Shown: positions 1 to 7,815 of the stretch, piece by piece
How positions within the stretch are numbered: position 1 is the first letter of the stretch
Layout: every line of letters starts with the position of its first letter
Source: M55B175 sp964635265
GTDB taxonomy: Bacteria > Desulfobacterota > Desulfobacteria > Desulfobacterales > Desulfosalsimonadaceae
Direction: 5' to 3'
DNA: 16,938 bases
NCBI GenBank assembly: GCA_964635265.1
Contig: CAZWNV010000051.1
Coordinates: 1 to 16,938, forward strand
Notes under the pieces: generated by a model
What the model was told of the DNA's origin: nothing
Seen by the model: only the letters and a program-made list of their open reading frames with translations
Databases searched by the model: none
Program-made: the position numbers and the translations under genes

Positions 1-564
1 TGCCGCATTGGCTCCCGGGTGGTGGTTCATTCCGGCACGGTGATCGGAAGCGACGGCTACGGCTTCGTCCCCGAAGGCGGCCGCCATTTGAAGATTCCCC
101 AGGTTGGCGTGGTGCAAATCGACAATGACGTGGAAATCGGTGCCTGTAACTGCATCGACCGCGCGACCTTCGGCAGGACATGGATTCAAAGCGGGGTGAA
201 AACCGACAATCAGGTCCATATCGGGCATAACGTAACCATCGGGGAAAACAGCCTCCTCGTGGCCCAGGTGGGAATTGCGGGCAGCGTGGAGGTCGGCAGG
301 AATGTAACCCTTGCCGGCCAGGCGGGAGTGGGTGGTCACATCCGGATCGGAGACAATGCCGTAATCGGCCCTCAGGCCGGAGTGACCCGTTCTGTCCCGG
401 AAGGCCGGGTGGTTTCCGGAACTCCCGAGATGCCGCACCGGCAGTGGCTGAGAGTCCAACGGGTCATCCCCAGGCTGCCGGAGCTCAAAAAGCGCCTGGA
501 CCGTCTGGAGGCCGCAATGAAGAAGCTTGCCGGCAGAGCTGATGATCAAGAGCAGGAAACCTGA
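1..564 (+). CDS. lpxD: UDP-3-O-acylglucosamine N-acyltransferase LpxD, 3' part (5' end outside window)
   Basis: LpxD adds the N-linked 3-hydroxyacyl chain from acyl-ACP to UDP-3-O-acyl-glucosamine in the cytoplasm, the third step of lipid A synthesis. The frame is open from base 1, so only the last 187 residues are present, roughly the C-terminal half of a family protein of about 340 residues. The visible part is a left-handed beta-helix of isoleucine/valine-rich hexapeptide repeats. It contains HIGHN followed by VTIG; by comparison with E. coli LpxD the second His is the likely catalytic base. The GSDGYGF stretch before it is typical of the family. The last 30 residues form a charged helix (ELKKRLDRLEAAMKKL), as expected for the LpxD C-terminal extension. 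fabZ follows after 27 bases. The assignment over LpxA rests on the GSDGYGF motif and the C-terminal helix. Confidence 0.95.
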   Translation, partial: CRIGSRVVVHSGTVIGSDGYGFVPEGGRHLKIPQVGVVQIDNDVEIGACNCIDRATFGRTWIQSGVKTDNQVHIGHNVTIGENSLLVAQVGIAGSVEVGRNVTLAGQAGVGGHIRIGDNAVIGPQAGVTRSVPEGRVVSGTPEMPHRQWLRVQRVIPRLPELKKRLDRLEAAMKKLAGRADDQEQET

Positions 565-591
565 TACACAAGCAGGAGCTGGCCAAGGCAG

Positions 592-1035
592 ATGATGGAG
601 CCCTATGACATGGAAAAAATCCTTTCGGCGCTGCCGCACAGGTATCCGATGCTCCTGGTGGATCGGATGCTCGCGCTCGAGCCGGGAGAGAAAATCGTGG
701 CCGTAAAGAACGTCTCCATCAACGAGCCCTATTTCCAGGGCCATTTTCCCGGCCGGCCCGTCATGCCCGGCGTCTTATTGGTGGAGGCCATGGTGCAGGC
801 CGGTGCGCTGCTCTTATATGCTACCCTGCCGGAGGTGAACCCGGCTTCCATCTGCTTTGCCGGCATTGACGGCGCACGCTTCCGGCAGCCTGTTGGACCG
901 GGTGACCAGGTGGTTCTTGAAGTGCGGCAAACAAGAAGACGATCCGGCGTTATCAAAATGGCCGGGCTTGCTTTTGTGCAGGAGCGGCGGGTTGCGGAAG
1001 CGAAGCTGATGGCGCTGATAGAGGGAGAAAAATGA
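592..1035 (+). CDS. fabZ: 3-hydroxyacyl-ACP dehydratase FabZ
   Basis: FabZ dehydrates (3R)-hydroxyacyl-ACP to trans-2-enoyl-ACP in fatty acid elongation. It draws on the same hydroxyacyl-ACP pool that LpxA and LpxD use, which explains its usual place between their genes. The 147-residue product is a normal-length single hot-dog domain. The central motif GHFPGRPVMPGVL carries the catalytic His51, and Glu65 in VEAMVQAG is the second catalytic residue. The N-terminal LPHRYPMLLVDR is also typical. Two ATGs stand in tandem at 592 and 595 and a third in-frame ATG lies at 610. The first is used here because AGGAG and AAGG lie just upstream; the choice does not affect the domain. The stop overlaps the lpxA start as ATGA, implying translational coupling. 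Confidence 0.97.
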   Translation: MMEPYDMEKILSALPHRYPMLLVDRMLALEPGEKIVAVKNVSINEPYFQGHFPGRPVMPGVLLVEAMVQAGALLLYATLPEVNPASICFAGIDGARFRQPVGPGDQVVLEVRQTRRRSGVIKMAGLAFVQERRVAEAKLMALIEGEK

Positions 1036-1802
1036 TACATTCCACAGCAATAGTGGATTCCAATGCGGAAATTGATGAGGGCGTTGAAATCGGACCCTAT
1101 GCCATTGTGCGGGAGAACGTGTCCATCGGCGCCAACTGTGTAATCGGCCCCCACGTCACCATCGATCCATATGTGGAGATCGCACCGGGCTGCAGGATAT
1201 TTCAATACGCCTCCATCGGGGCGGTGCCCCAGGCCGTGCGATTCCAGGGCGAGAAGACCTGGCTGAAAATCGGCAGAAATACCATTGTCCGGGAATTTGT
1301 CACCCTGAACAGGGGGACGGGCTTTGGCGGCGGTGTTACAGAGGTGGGCGAGGAGAATTTTCTGATGGCCTACACGCATGTCGCTCATGACTGCAAAACC
1401 GGCAGGGGGGTTATTCTTGCCAATAATGCCACGCTGGCCGGTCACATAACGCTGGGCGATTATGTCATTGTCGGCGGACTCGTGGCAATTCACCAGTTTG
1501 TCCGGATTGGCGATTACGGCTACATCGGGGGAAAGGCCGCGGTGGTCAAGGATATTCCCCCGTACGTCATGGCGGCCGGCGACCGGGCCACGCTGCACGG
1601 CTTGAACAAGGTGGGGCTCAAGCGCCACGGTTTCTCCGAGAACACCCTTACCCAGCTCAAAAAGGCCTACAGGATTATTTTCCGCATTGGCCTGACTGTC
1701 AATGAAGCCGTTGAACGGGTTCTTGCCGAGGTGGAAAATACCCCCGAGGTCTTGAATCTGGTGGATTTTATCAAGTCCACGCAGCGGGGGATTACACGAT
1801 AG
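1032..1802 (+). CDS. lpxA: acyl-ACP--UDP-N-acetylglucosamine O-acyltransferase LpxA
   Basis: LpxA transfers a 3-hydroxyacyl chain from ACP to the 3-OH of UDP-GlcNAc, the first step of lipid A synthesis. The 256-residue product has about 190 residues of hexapeptide-repeat beta-helix, then a helical C-terminus beginning at GLKRHGFS, the family pattern and length. HVAHDC holds His119, which aligns with catalytic His125 of E. coli. His138 (LAGH) and His154 (HQF) align with E. coli His144 and His160. Gly167 (YIGGKA) falls at the E. coli Gly173 acyl-chain ruler position, so a long (about C14) hydroxyacyl donor is the simplest guess. The start overlaps the fabZ stop by 4 bases, with GGGAG four bases upstream. 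lpxI starts directly after the stop. Confidence 0.97.
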   Translation: MIHSTAIVDSNAEIDEGVEIGPYAIVRENVSIGANCVIGPHVTIDPYVEIAPGCRIFQYASIGAVPQAVRFQGEKTWLKIGRNTIVREFVTLNRGTGFGGGVTEVGEENFLMAYTHVAHDCKTGRGVILANNATLAGHITLGDYVIVGGLVAIHQFVRIGDYGYIGGKAAVVKDIPPYVMAAGDRATLHGLNKVGLKRHGFSENTLTQLKKAYRIIFRIGLTVNEAVERVLAEVENTPEVLNLVDFIKSTQRGITR

Positions 1803-2636
1803 ATGGAAGTCATGCCGCAACGAATCGGCCTGATTGCCGGCAACGGGCCGTTTCCCCTGATTTTTGCCGAAAAGGCCAGGGAAAAGGGCTATGAAATCGC
1901 CGCGGTAGGCTATCATACGGAAACCAATCCCGCCCTGGCCGATACGGTGGATGCCCTCGAATTCCTCTATATCGGCCAGCTTGGAAAGCTCATCAAATTC
2001 TTCAAGCGCCACCGCATCACGGATGCTGTAATGGTTGGCGGTGTAAAAAAGCCGGGGGCGATAAGCGAGATCCGCCCGGATTGGAAAGCGATCTCCCTGT
2101 ATGCCGGGATGCGCCGAAACACCCATGATGATAAGGTTTTGCGGGCATTTGCCGGTGCATTGGAGGATGCGGGAATCCGCGTTCGCCCCTCCACCTTCCT
2201 GCTTCCGGAGCTCCTGGCCCGGCAGGGCTGCTGGACCCGGCGCCGGCCGACCCGGGAGGAAGAACTCGACATGGAGCTTGGCTGGAAAATGGCCAAGGCC
2301 ATCGGCAGGCTCGATATCGGCCAGTGCGTTGTGGTCTCCAACGGTTCGGTCACGGCGGTGGAGGCCGTGGACGGCACCGACAGCACCATTCGCAGGGGCG
2401 GTGCGCTGGGCAAGGGGGCTGCGGTGGTGGTAAAGGTCTGTAAACCCACGCAGGATTTTCGGTTCGATGTGCCCGCGGTCGGCAGGGGCACCATTGAGGT
2501 GATGCATGAATCCGGCGCTTCTGTACTGGTGATTGAAGCCGGAAAATCGCTGGTTTTTGACGGCCCGGAGATGATACGGCTGGCGGATCGCTGCAACATA
2601 TCGATAGTGGCGAAAAGCGCCGGTGACCCGGAATAA
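1803..2636 (+). CDS. lpxI: UDP-2,3-diacylglucosamine pyrophosphatase LpxI
   Basis: LpxI cleaves UDP-2,3-diacylglucosamine to lipid X and UMP in the cytoplasm, giving the monosaccharide used by LpxB. It is an analogue, unrelated in fold, of LpxH of enterobacteria and was characterised in Caulobacter. The 277-residue product matches the family length (formerly DUF1009). It opens with IGLIAGNGPFPL near residue 8, followed by an AVGYHTE strand. Further family stretches are VMVGGVKKP near residue 78, NTHDDKVL near 105, VVVSNGSVTAVEAVDGTD near 180-197 and FDVPAVGRGTIE near 222. The start at 1803 abuts the lpxA stop, with a GGGGG ribosome-binding run 12 bases upstream. An alternative ATG at 1812 would remove three residues. 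Position between lpxA and lpxB supports the call. No lpxH is seen in this window. Confidence 0.94.
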   Translation: MEVMPQRIGLIAGNGPFPLIFAEKAREKGYEIAAVGYHTETNPALADTVDALEFLYIGQLGKLIKFFKRHRITDAVMVGGVKKPGAISEIRPDWKAISLYAGMRRNTHDDKVLRAFAGALEDAGIRVRPSTFLLPELLARQGCWTRRRPTREEELDMELGWKMAKAIGRLDIGQCVVVSNGSVTAVEAVDGTDSTIRRGGALGKGAAVVVKVCKPTQDFRFDVPAVGRGTIEVMHESGASVLVIEAGKSLVFDGPEMIRLADRCNISIVAKSAGDPE

Positions 2637-2667
2637 GGCGGCTATCAGCAGATAAGGATTTCTTTTG

Positions 2668-3624
2668 ATGAAAAAAATTCGTGCCGGGGTTGTTGGCGTG
2701 GGCCATCTGGGCCAATTTCACGCAGAAAAATATGCCGGCTCCGAGCTGGCCGAACTTGTCGGCGTTGTGGATGTGGATGCCGGGCTGGCCGCGTCTCTGG
2801 CGGAAAAAAACGGCACCCGAGGGTTTTCCGACTTCCGCGAGCTGATGGGGCTGGTGGATGCTGTAAGCATTGCAGTCCCGACACCGGAGCATTTTTCAAT
2901 CGCCCGCGCCTTTCTGGAAAACGGCGTGGACGTGCTGGTGGAAAAGCCGATCACAGAGACCCTGGAAGAGGCGGATCAGCTGGTCGGGCTTGCGGAAAAA
3001 AAAGGACTGATCCTGCAGGTGGGTCATCTGGAGCGTTTTAATCCGGCGGTAACGGCGGTAAAGGATGTGATTGCCAATCCCATGTTCATTGAGTCCAACC
3101 GCCTCAGCCTGTATCAGCCGCGGGGAACCGATGTCAGCGTGGTGCTCGACCTCATGATTCATGATATTGATATTATTCTGACTTTTATCAAATCCGAGGT
3201 TGCCTACTCCCATGCCATGGGAGCTCCGGTGGTCTCCGGACACGTGGATATCGCCAATGCCCATCTGGAATTTGCCAACGGTGCGGTCGCCAATGTCACG
3301 GCGAGCCGGATTTCGAGCAAAAGCGAGCGCAAGATTCGTTTGTTTCAAAAAGACGGCTATATTTCCGTGGATTTTGCCAATCGTTCCATCATGCATATAC
3401 GGCCCGGAGCCGATGATGAGGATTGCCCGGTGCCGGGCATGCAGATCCGGGAGCAGCGGTTTGAGCAGGGAGATGCCTTGAAAGAGGAAATCCACTCTTT
3501 TCTGCAGACTTGCATCGAGCGGAGCGAGCCCGAGGTCAGCGGGCAAATGGGCCGCGAGGCGCTGCAGATGGCCTTGAGCATTACCCGCCAAATCCGGGAA
3601 TCCAGCCGCTGGTTTGTGGATTAG
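2668..3624 (+). CDS. Gfo/Idh/MocA-family NAD(P)-dependent oxidoreductase in the lipid A operon
   Basis: The product (318 residues) is a two-domain sugar or nucleotide-sugar dehydrogenase of the Gfo/Idh/MocA family. A Rossmann motif, GVVGVGHLGQFHA, begins near residue 7. EKPITET near residue 94 holds the family Lys of the EKP motif, and the HDIDI segment near 170 is the expected active-site region in the alpha/beta substrate domain. The substrate cannot be read from sequence. Characterised relatives near lipid A genes include GnnA, which oxidises the 3-OH of UDP-GlcNAc so that the aminotransferase GnnB can make a 3-amino sugar. No GnnB-like gene is visible here, so that role is only a possibility. 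A TTG at 2665 directly precedes the ATG at 2668. AAGGA at 2654-2658 fits either; ATG is preferred. It lies 31 bases after lpxI and 6 bases before lpxB, clearly within the operon. Confidence 0.9.
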   Translation: MKKIRAGVVGVGHLGQFHAEKYAGSELAELVGVVDVDAGLAASLAEKNGTRGFSDFRELMGLVDAVSIAVPTPEHFSIARAFLENGVDVLVEKPITETLEEADQLVGLAEKKGLILQVGHLERFNPAVTAVKDVIANPMFIESNRLSLYQPRGTDVSVVLDLMIHDIDIILTFIKSEVAYSHAMGAPVVSGHVDIANAHLEFANGAVANVTASRISSKSERKIRLFQKDGYISVDFANRSIMHIRPGADDEDCPVPGMQIREQRFEQGDALKEEIHSFLQTCIERSEPEVSGQMGREALQMALSITRQIRESSRWFVD

Positions 3625-3630
3625 CGCGTC

Positions 3631-4770
3631 ATGGCAGATGCAGAACCCTCCAGGGCCATTGTGATAATCGCCGGCGAAACCTCCGGGGATGCCCACGGTG
3701 CCCAATTGGTGCGGGCCATGCAGCAACGGCGGCAGGGCCTTTTTTTCTGCGGCATCGGCGGCGAACGTCTGCGGGCTGCAGGGGTAGACATCCTCATGGA
3801 TCTCCACCAGCTTTCGGTGGTGGGCATAACCGAGGTGGCCGGCAAAATTCCCCGCGTGCTGACAGCCGTATCAGCGGTCAAACGCAGCCTGGACCGCCTG
3901 CAGCCGGATCTTGTGGTGCTGATTGATTTTCCGGATTTTAATCTCCATATTGCAAAGCTCGCCAAAAAAAAGGGCCTGCCGGTGCTCTATTATATCAGCC
4001 CCCAGATCTGGGCCTGGCGTTCCGGAAGGATTGCCAAAATCCGGCGGTATGTGGATCAGATGGCGGTGATCCTGCCTTTTGAGGAGGCTTATTACCGCAG
4101 CCGGGGTGTAGCGGCAACATTTGTCGGCCACCCCCTGTTGGATTATTGCCAGGATCTGCCGCAGCAGCGCCCGGAGCCTCCCTCGCGGGAGGCGGTAGTG
4201 GGGATAATGCCGGGCTCCAGGGCGGGGGAGATCGCAAAGAATCTGCCCGTGATGCTTGCCGCAGCGACTCGGATCCGGGCAGCCGTTTCCGGTGTTCGCT
4301 TTCGGATTTCCGTTGCACCGGGGATTGACCGCCAATGGGTCAGTGAGCTGGTGCGGCCGTACCTGGAAGGCGGCTGTATGGAAGTGGCCGCCGGTCCCGT
4401 GCAGGATGTTTTCGCCGCAAGCACCCTGATTCTTGCCGCCTCCGGCACCGTTACCCTGGAGACCGCCATATTCGGCGTGCCGATGATCGTCATCTACCGG
4501 GTATCCCCTGTGAGTTATTATTTGGGCCGGGCGCTGGTGCATGTGGAGCATATCGGCCTTGTCAATATTATTGCCGGCCGGCGCATTGTGCCGGAGTTGG
4601 TGCAGGATGCGGCCAGCCCCGCAGGCATTGCCGGCGAGGCCGTTTCGCTGCTGCAGGATCCGGAGCGCTTGCGCGAAATCCGGCAAGCGCTTGCCGATGT
4701 GCGCCGCCGGCTGGGCAGTCCCGGTGCTGCAGACCGGTGCGCCGCCATCGCCTGCAGGATGCTGCAATAA
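3631..4770 (+). CDS. lpxB: lipid-A-disaccharide synthase LpxB
   Basis: LpxB (family GT19) joins lipid X to UDP-2,3-diacylglucosamine to make the beta-1,6-linked disaccharide at the inner face of the inner membrane. The 379-residue product matches the family length of about 380. Landmarks are AGETSGDAHGA near residue 14, GIGGERLRAAG near 41, and the long conserved block around LIDFPDFN and YISPQIWAWR (near 95-130). MPGSRAGEI follows near 193, and ASGTVTLETA near 271 is the nucleotide-sugar-binding part of the second domain. The start is the ATG 6 bases after the preceding stop. A run of eight A at 3964-3971 and a perfect 7-bp GC hairpin at 4176-4193 lie inside the gene. msbA follows after 34 bases. 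Confidence 0.97.
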   Translation: MADAEPSRAIVIIAGETSGDAHGAQLVRAMQQRRQGLFFCGIGGERLRAAGVDILMDLHQLSVVGITEVAGKIPRVLTAVSAVKRSLDRLQPDLVVLIDFPDFNLHIAKLAKKKGLPVLYYISPQIWAWRSGRIAKIRRYVDQMAVILPFEEAYYRSRGVAATFVGHPLLDYCQDLPQQRPEPPSREAVVGIMPGSRAGEIAKNLPVMLAAATRIRAAVSGVRFRISVAPGIDRQWVSELVRPYLEGGCMEVAAGPVQDVFAASTLILAASGTVTLETAIFGVPMIVIYRVSPVSYYLGRALVHVEHIGLVNIIAGRRIVPELVQDAASPAGIAGEAVSLLQDPERLREIRQALADVRRRLGSPGAADRCAAIACRMLQ

Positions 4771-4804
4771 CTGTTGTACCGTATCGGCACAGGACAGCAC
4801 AGTC

Positions 4805-6592
4805 ATGGAAAAATCCCGCAAAGAGCTTGTGAAAAAACGCAACCGGCAGTTGTTTGCCTACATCCGGGACCAGTGGGGCAAGCTTTCGGTGGCCGTTCTC
4901 TGCATGATTGTTGTGGCAGGCACCACATCCGCCACCGCTTTTATCGTAAAGCCGGTCCTGGATGACGTGTTTTTGAACAGGAACGAATTCATGTTAAAGC
5001 TTATGCCGCTGCTTATTGTGGTGATATACCTTCTGCGCGGCGCCGGCAGGTACGGCCAGGAGTTTCTGATGCAATACATCGGGGAAACGATCATTTTCCG
5101 GCTTCGCAACAACCTTTATGACCGCATCAGCGACCTGCCGCTCACCTTTTTTCATACCCAGAAAACCGGCGGCCTCATGTCGCGGATCACCTATGACGTC
5201 AATATCATCAAGAACATGGTTTCCCGGGCGGTCACCGGCGCGTTAATGGAGGTGTTCACAATACTCGGCCTGGTCGTGGTGATATTCTACCGGGATTGGA
5301 AGCTTGCACTTATCGCCGTGTTTGTCCTGCCGGCGGCCTTCTTCCCGGTCGTGGAATTCGGCAGGCGGGTCCGCCGGTTTTCCACCCGGAGCCAGGAATA
5401 CATGTCCAACCTGAACGCCTTCCTCCACGAGACCTTCTCCGGCAACAAAATTGTCAAGGCCTTCGGCATGGAGCAGTATGAGAAGCAGCGGTTTTTCGAT
5501 AAAAACCGGTATGTATTCCGGTTCGAGGTGAAATCCTTCCGGGCGCGGGCGCTGACTTCTCCGGTAATGGAGGTCATGGGAGGAATCGGCGTAGCGCTTG
5601 TGATCTGGTATGGGGGCCATGGCGTAATTAAAGGCACCTCCACCCCGGGCACTTTTTTTTCCTTTATGACCGCCGTAATGATGCTCTACAATCCGGCAAA
5701 GAAGCTTAGCAAGTTAAATGCGACGGTACAGCGGGGGCTTTCTGCTGCAGACCGGATTTTCGACATCCTCGAAACCCGCTCCGACATCCAGGACCCCCCG
5801 GACCCGGTGCCTCTGCCGAGAAGGCAGCACCGGATCGATTTTGAAAACGTCTCTTTCGCCTACGAGTCCGGCGAGCCGGTGCTCGAAGATGTCTGCCTGA
5901 GCGTCTCCCCCGGAGAAATTTTGGCGGTTGTGGGGGCCAGCGGCGGGGGCAAGACCACGCTGGTCAACCTGATCCCGCGTTTTTATGAGGTAAGCTCCGG
6001 GGCTGTCAAGATCGACGGCATTGACATCCGCCGTATAAGCGTGGCCAATCTGCGCCGTGAGATTGCCGTGGTTACCCAGGAGCCGATTCTCTTTAACGAC
6101 ACAATCGCCAACAATATTGCCTACGGCAGCCCGGAGGCCTCTGTGGCCGATATTGAAAAGGCCGCCGAGGCAGCCTATATTCTCAGTTTTATCAATGGCC
6201 TGCCAAAAGGAATGGATACTTATATCGGAGAGCTTGGAAGCCGGCTCTCGGGCGGGGAGAAGCAGCGGATCTGTATTGCCCGCGCCCTGTTGCGGGATGC
6301 GCCCATTTTGATTCTGGACGAGGCAACGGCAGCGCTGGACACCGAGTCCGAGCGGCTGGTCCAGAAAGCCCTGGAGAACCTGATGGTGGGGCGCACGTCC
6401 TTTATAATCGCCCATCGCCTCTCTACAATTGATTATGCGCACCGCATCATTGTGCTGGCCCGCGGGCAAATTGCGGAGCAGGGCACGCACGCAGAGCTCA
6501 TGGACCATAAAGGGGAATACTACACCCTCTATAACATGCAGTTCAGCGAAAACCACCGCGATTTTTCGGCCCGGGAGGCACCAAGAGGCTGA
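4805..6592 (+). CDS. msbA: lipid A export ATP-binding/permease protein MsbA
   Basis: MsbA is a homodimeric ABC half-transporter that flips core-lipid A from the inner to the outer leaflet of the inner membrane. The 595-residue product has an N-terminal membrane domain (about residues 20-320, with hydrophobic spans starting at LSVAVLCMIVVAG) and a C-terminal ATPase. Walker A is GASGGGKT with Lys383. The Q-loop is VTQEPILFND, the signature is LSGGE at 481-485, Walker B is ILILDE with Asp505-Glu506, and the H-loop histidine is His537. These are intact, so the enzyme should be active. The start at 4805 is chosen because AGGAC lies 9 bases upstream and the protein then begins just before the first membrane span. 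The frame is open further upstream, inside lpxB. lpxB before it and lptFG/lpxK after it support MsbA over a general multidrug exporter. Confidence 0.94.
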   Translation: MEKSRKELVKKRNRQLFAYIRDQWGKLSVAVLCMIVVAGTTSATAFIVKPVLDDVFLNRNEFMLKLMPLLIVVIYLLRGAGRYGQEFLMQYIGETIIFRLRNNLYDRISDLPLTFFHTQKTGGLMSRITYDVNIIKNMVSRAVTGALMEVFTILGLVVVIFYRDWKLALIAVFVLPAAFFPVVEFGRRVRRFSTRSQEYMSNLNAFLHETFSGNKIVKAFGMEQYEKQRFFDKNRYVFRFEVKSFRARALTSPVMEVMGGIGVALVIWYGGHGVIKGTSTPGTFFSFMTAVMMLYNPAKKLSKLNATVQRGLSAADRIFDILETRSDIQDPPDPVPLPRRQHRIDFENVSFAYESGEPVLEDVCLSVSPGEILAVVGASGGGKTTLVNLIPRFYEVSSGAVKIDGIDIRRISVANLRREIAVVTQEPILFNDTIANNIAYGSPEASVADIEKAAEAAYILSFINGLPKGMDTYIGELGSRLSGGEKQRICIARALLRDAPILILDEATAALDTESERLVQKALENLMVGRTSFIIAHRLSTIDYAHRIIVLARGQIAEQGTHAELMDHKGEYYTLYNMQFSENHRDFSAREAPRG

Positions 6593-6600
6593 CGCCCGCA

Positions 6601-7797
6601 ATGAAAATCAATGCCATTATCCATCGCTACTTGTTTCGGGAGCTGATTCCGCCCTTCCTGATCAATCTGGTGTTCTTCTCTTTCGTTTTTTTGATGCACC
6701 GGATTCTTGACATTGCCAACATGATTGTCAACTATCAGGTAAGCGGCCTCGCCTTTGGGCTGATGCTGCTCTATTCCATGCCTTATTTCCTGGTCTATAT
6801 CATTCCCATGTCCGTGATGATGAGCGTTCTGCTCACCTTTATCCGCATGGCGGGAGACAGTGAAATCACCGCCTTGAAGGCAGGGGGAGTGAGCCTCTAT
6901 CAGCTGCTGCCGCCGGTGATCTGTTTCGGCTCTTTGTGCACGGCGCTTGCTGTTTTCATGGCCGTCTACGGCATGCCCTGGGGTGCGAATGCGTACCGGA
7001 TGCTGGCTCTGGATGTCGCCCAGTCCAGCTTCGATGTCGGTCTCCAGGAGAAGCAGTTCAATGACAGTTTCGAGGGGGTTACCTTTTATGTGAACCAGAT
7101 AACGCCGAAAGAGGGCAGGCTCAGGGATGTCTTTATCGAGGACCAGCGCCGGGCCGGTATCAGCAGTACCGTGGTGGCACCCCGGGGGCATATATTCGAA
7201 AGCGGGGAAAAATACAGTTTCGTGCTGCGGCTCTACGACGGTACCATTAATCAGGTGGATCTGGACAGCCGGCAAGCCCATACCATCCGTTTTGACACCT
7301 ATGACCTGCATCTGGATCTGAAAAATGCGGTCTCCGACCTGCAGGAAGGGGGCACAGACGAGAAGGAGATGCGCTACGAAGAGTTGACCGCGGCCATTGA
7401 ACAAACGCCGGAATCCTCTCCGCATTACTGTTCCCTGCTGCTTGAGCTGCACAAGAAATTCGCCATTCCCTTTGCCGGTCTGGCCCTTGCTGTGCTCGGC
7501 GTGCCCCTGGGGGTCCGCTCGGCTTCCAACCGGCGCTCGGCCGGCCTGGGGATTGGTCTTTTTGCATTTTTTCTGTATTATCTGCTGCTCTCCGGCGGAA
7601 TGGTTCTGGCCGAGGCCGGCATCTGTTCTCCGGCGGCTGGTATGTGGGCCCCCAACGGGATAACGGGCGCTGCAGGAGTTTATCTTTTGATAAAAGCTGC
7701 CAACGACCGGCCGGTGCGGCTGGTGCATGCGGCGGGCGGGCTTTTTCGCGCCCTGGCCCGCACTTTTGCCAAAAGCGGGCAACTGGTGCAATTGTAG
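6601..7797 (+). CDS. lptF: LPS export ABC transporter permease LptF
   Basis: LptF is one of two inner-membrane permease subunits of the LptB2FG complex, which extracts LPS from the inner membrane and passes it to LptC/LptA. The 398-residue YjgP/YjgQ-family product begins with MKINAIIHRYLFREL, the usual family start. About three membrane spans follow in residues 15-125. A periplasmic beta-rich domain (about 130-285) comes next, then about three C-terminal spans (roughly 290-370) starting at KFAIPFAGLALAVLGVPLG. The cytoplasmic coupling segment EITALKAGGVSLYQL near residue 97, which contacts LptB in this family, is well preserved. It begins 8 bases after the msbA stop, and lptG follows after 18 bases. 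The F/G assignment rests on order and on resemblance to LptF; the pair is certain, the individual letters slightly less so. Confidence 0.9.
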   Translation: MKINAIIHRYLFRELIPPFLINLVFFSFVFLMHRILDIANMIVNYQVSGLAFGLMLLYSMPYFLVYIIPMSVMMSVLLTFIRMAGDSEITALKAGGVSLYQLLPPVICFGSLCTALAVFMAVYGMPWGANAYRMLALDVAQSSFDVGLQEKQFNDSFEGVTFYVNQITPKEGRLRDVFIEDQRRAGISSTVVAPRGHIFESGEKYSFVLRLYDGTINQVDLDSRQAHTIRFDTYDLHLDLKNAVSDLQEGGTDEKEMRYEELTAAIEQTPESSPHYCSLLLELHKKFAIPFAGLALAVLGVPLGVRSASNRRSAGLGIGLFAFFLYYLLLSGGMVLAEAGICSPAAGMWAPNGITGAAGVYLLIKAANDRPVRLVHAAGGLFRALARTFAKSGQLVQL

Positions 7798-7815
7798 CGG
7801 AGTATCGCGGATTGT

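Noticed and set aside
729..2507. Open minus-strand reading frame of about 590 codons antisense to fabZ, lpxA and lpxI
   Set aside because: No family motif can be seen, and it lies opposite three well-supported genes with coupled starts. Treated as a chance frame.
4541..4804. In-frame upstream extension of msbA into lpxB
   Set aside because: It would overlap lpxB by more than 200 bases and adds no MsbA-like sequence. The ATG at 4805 has a ribosome-binding site and gives the family length.
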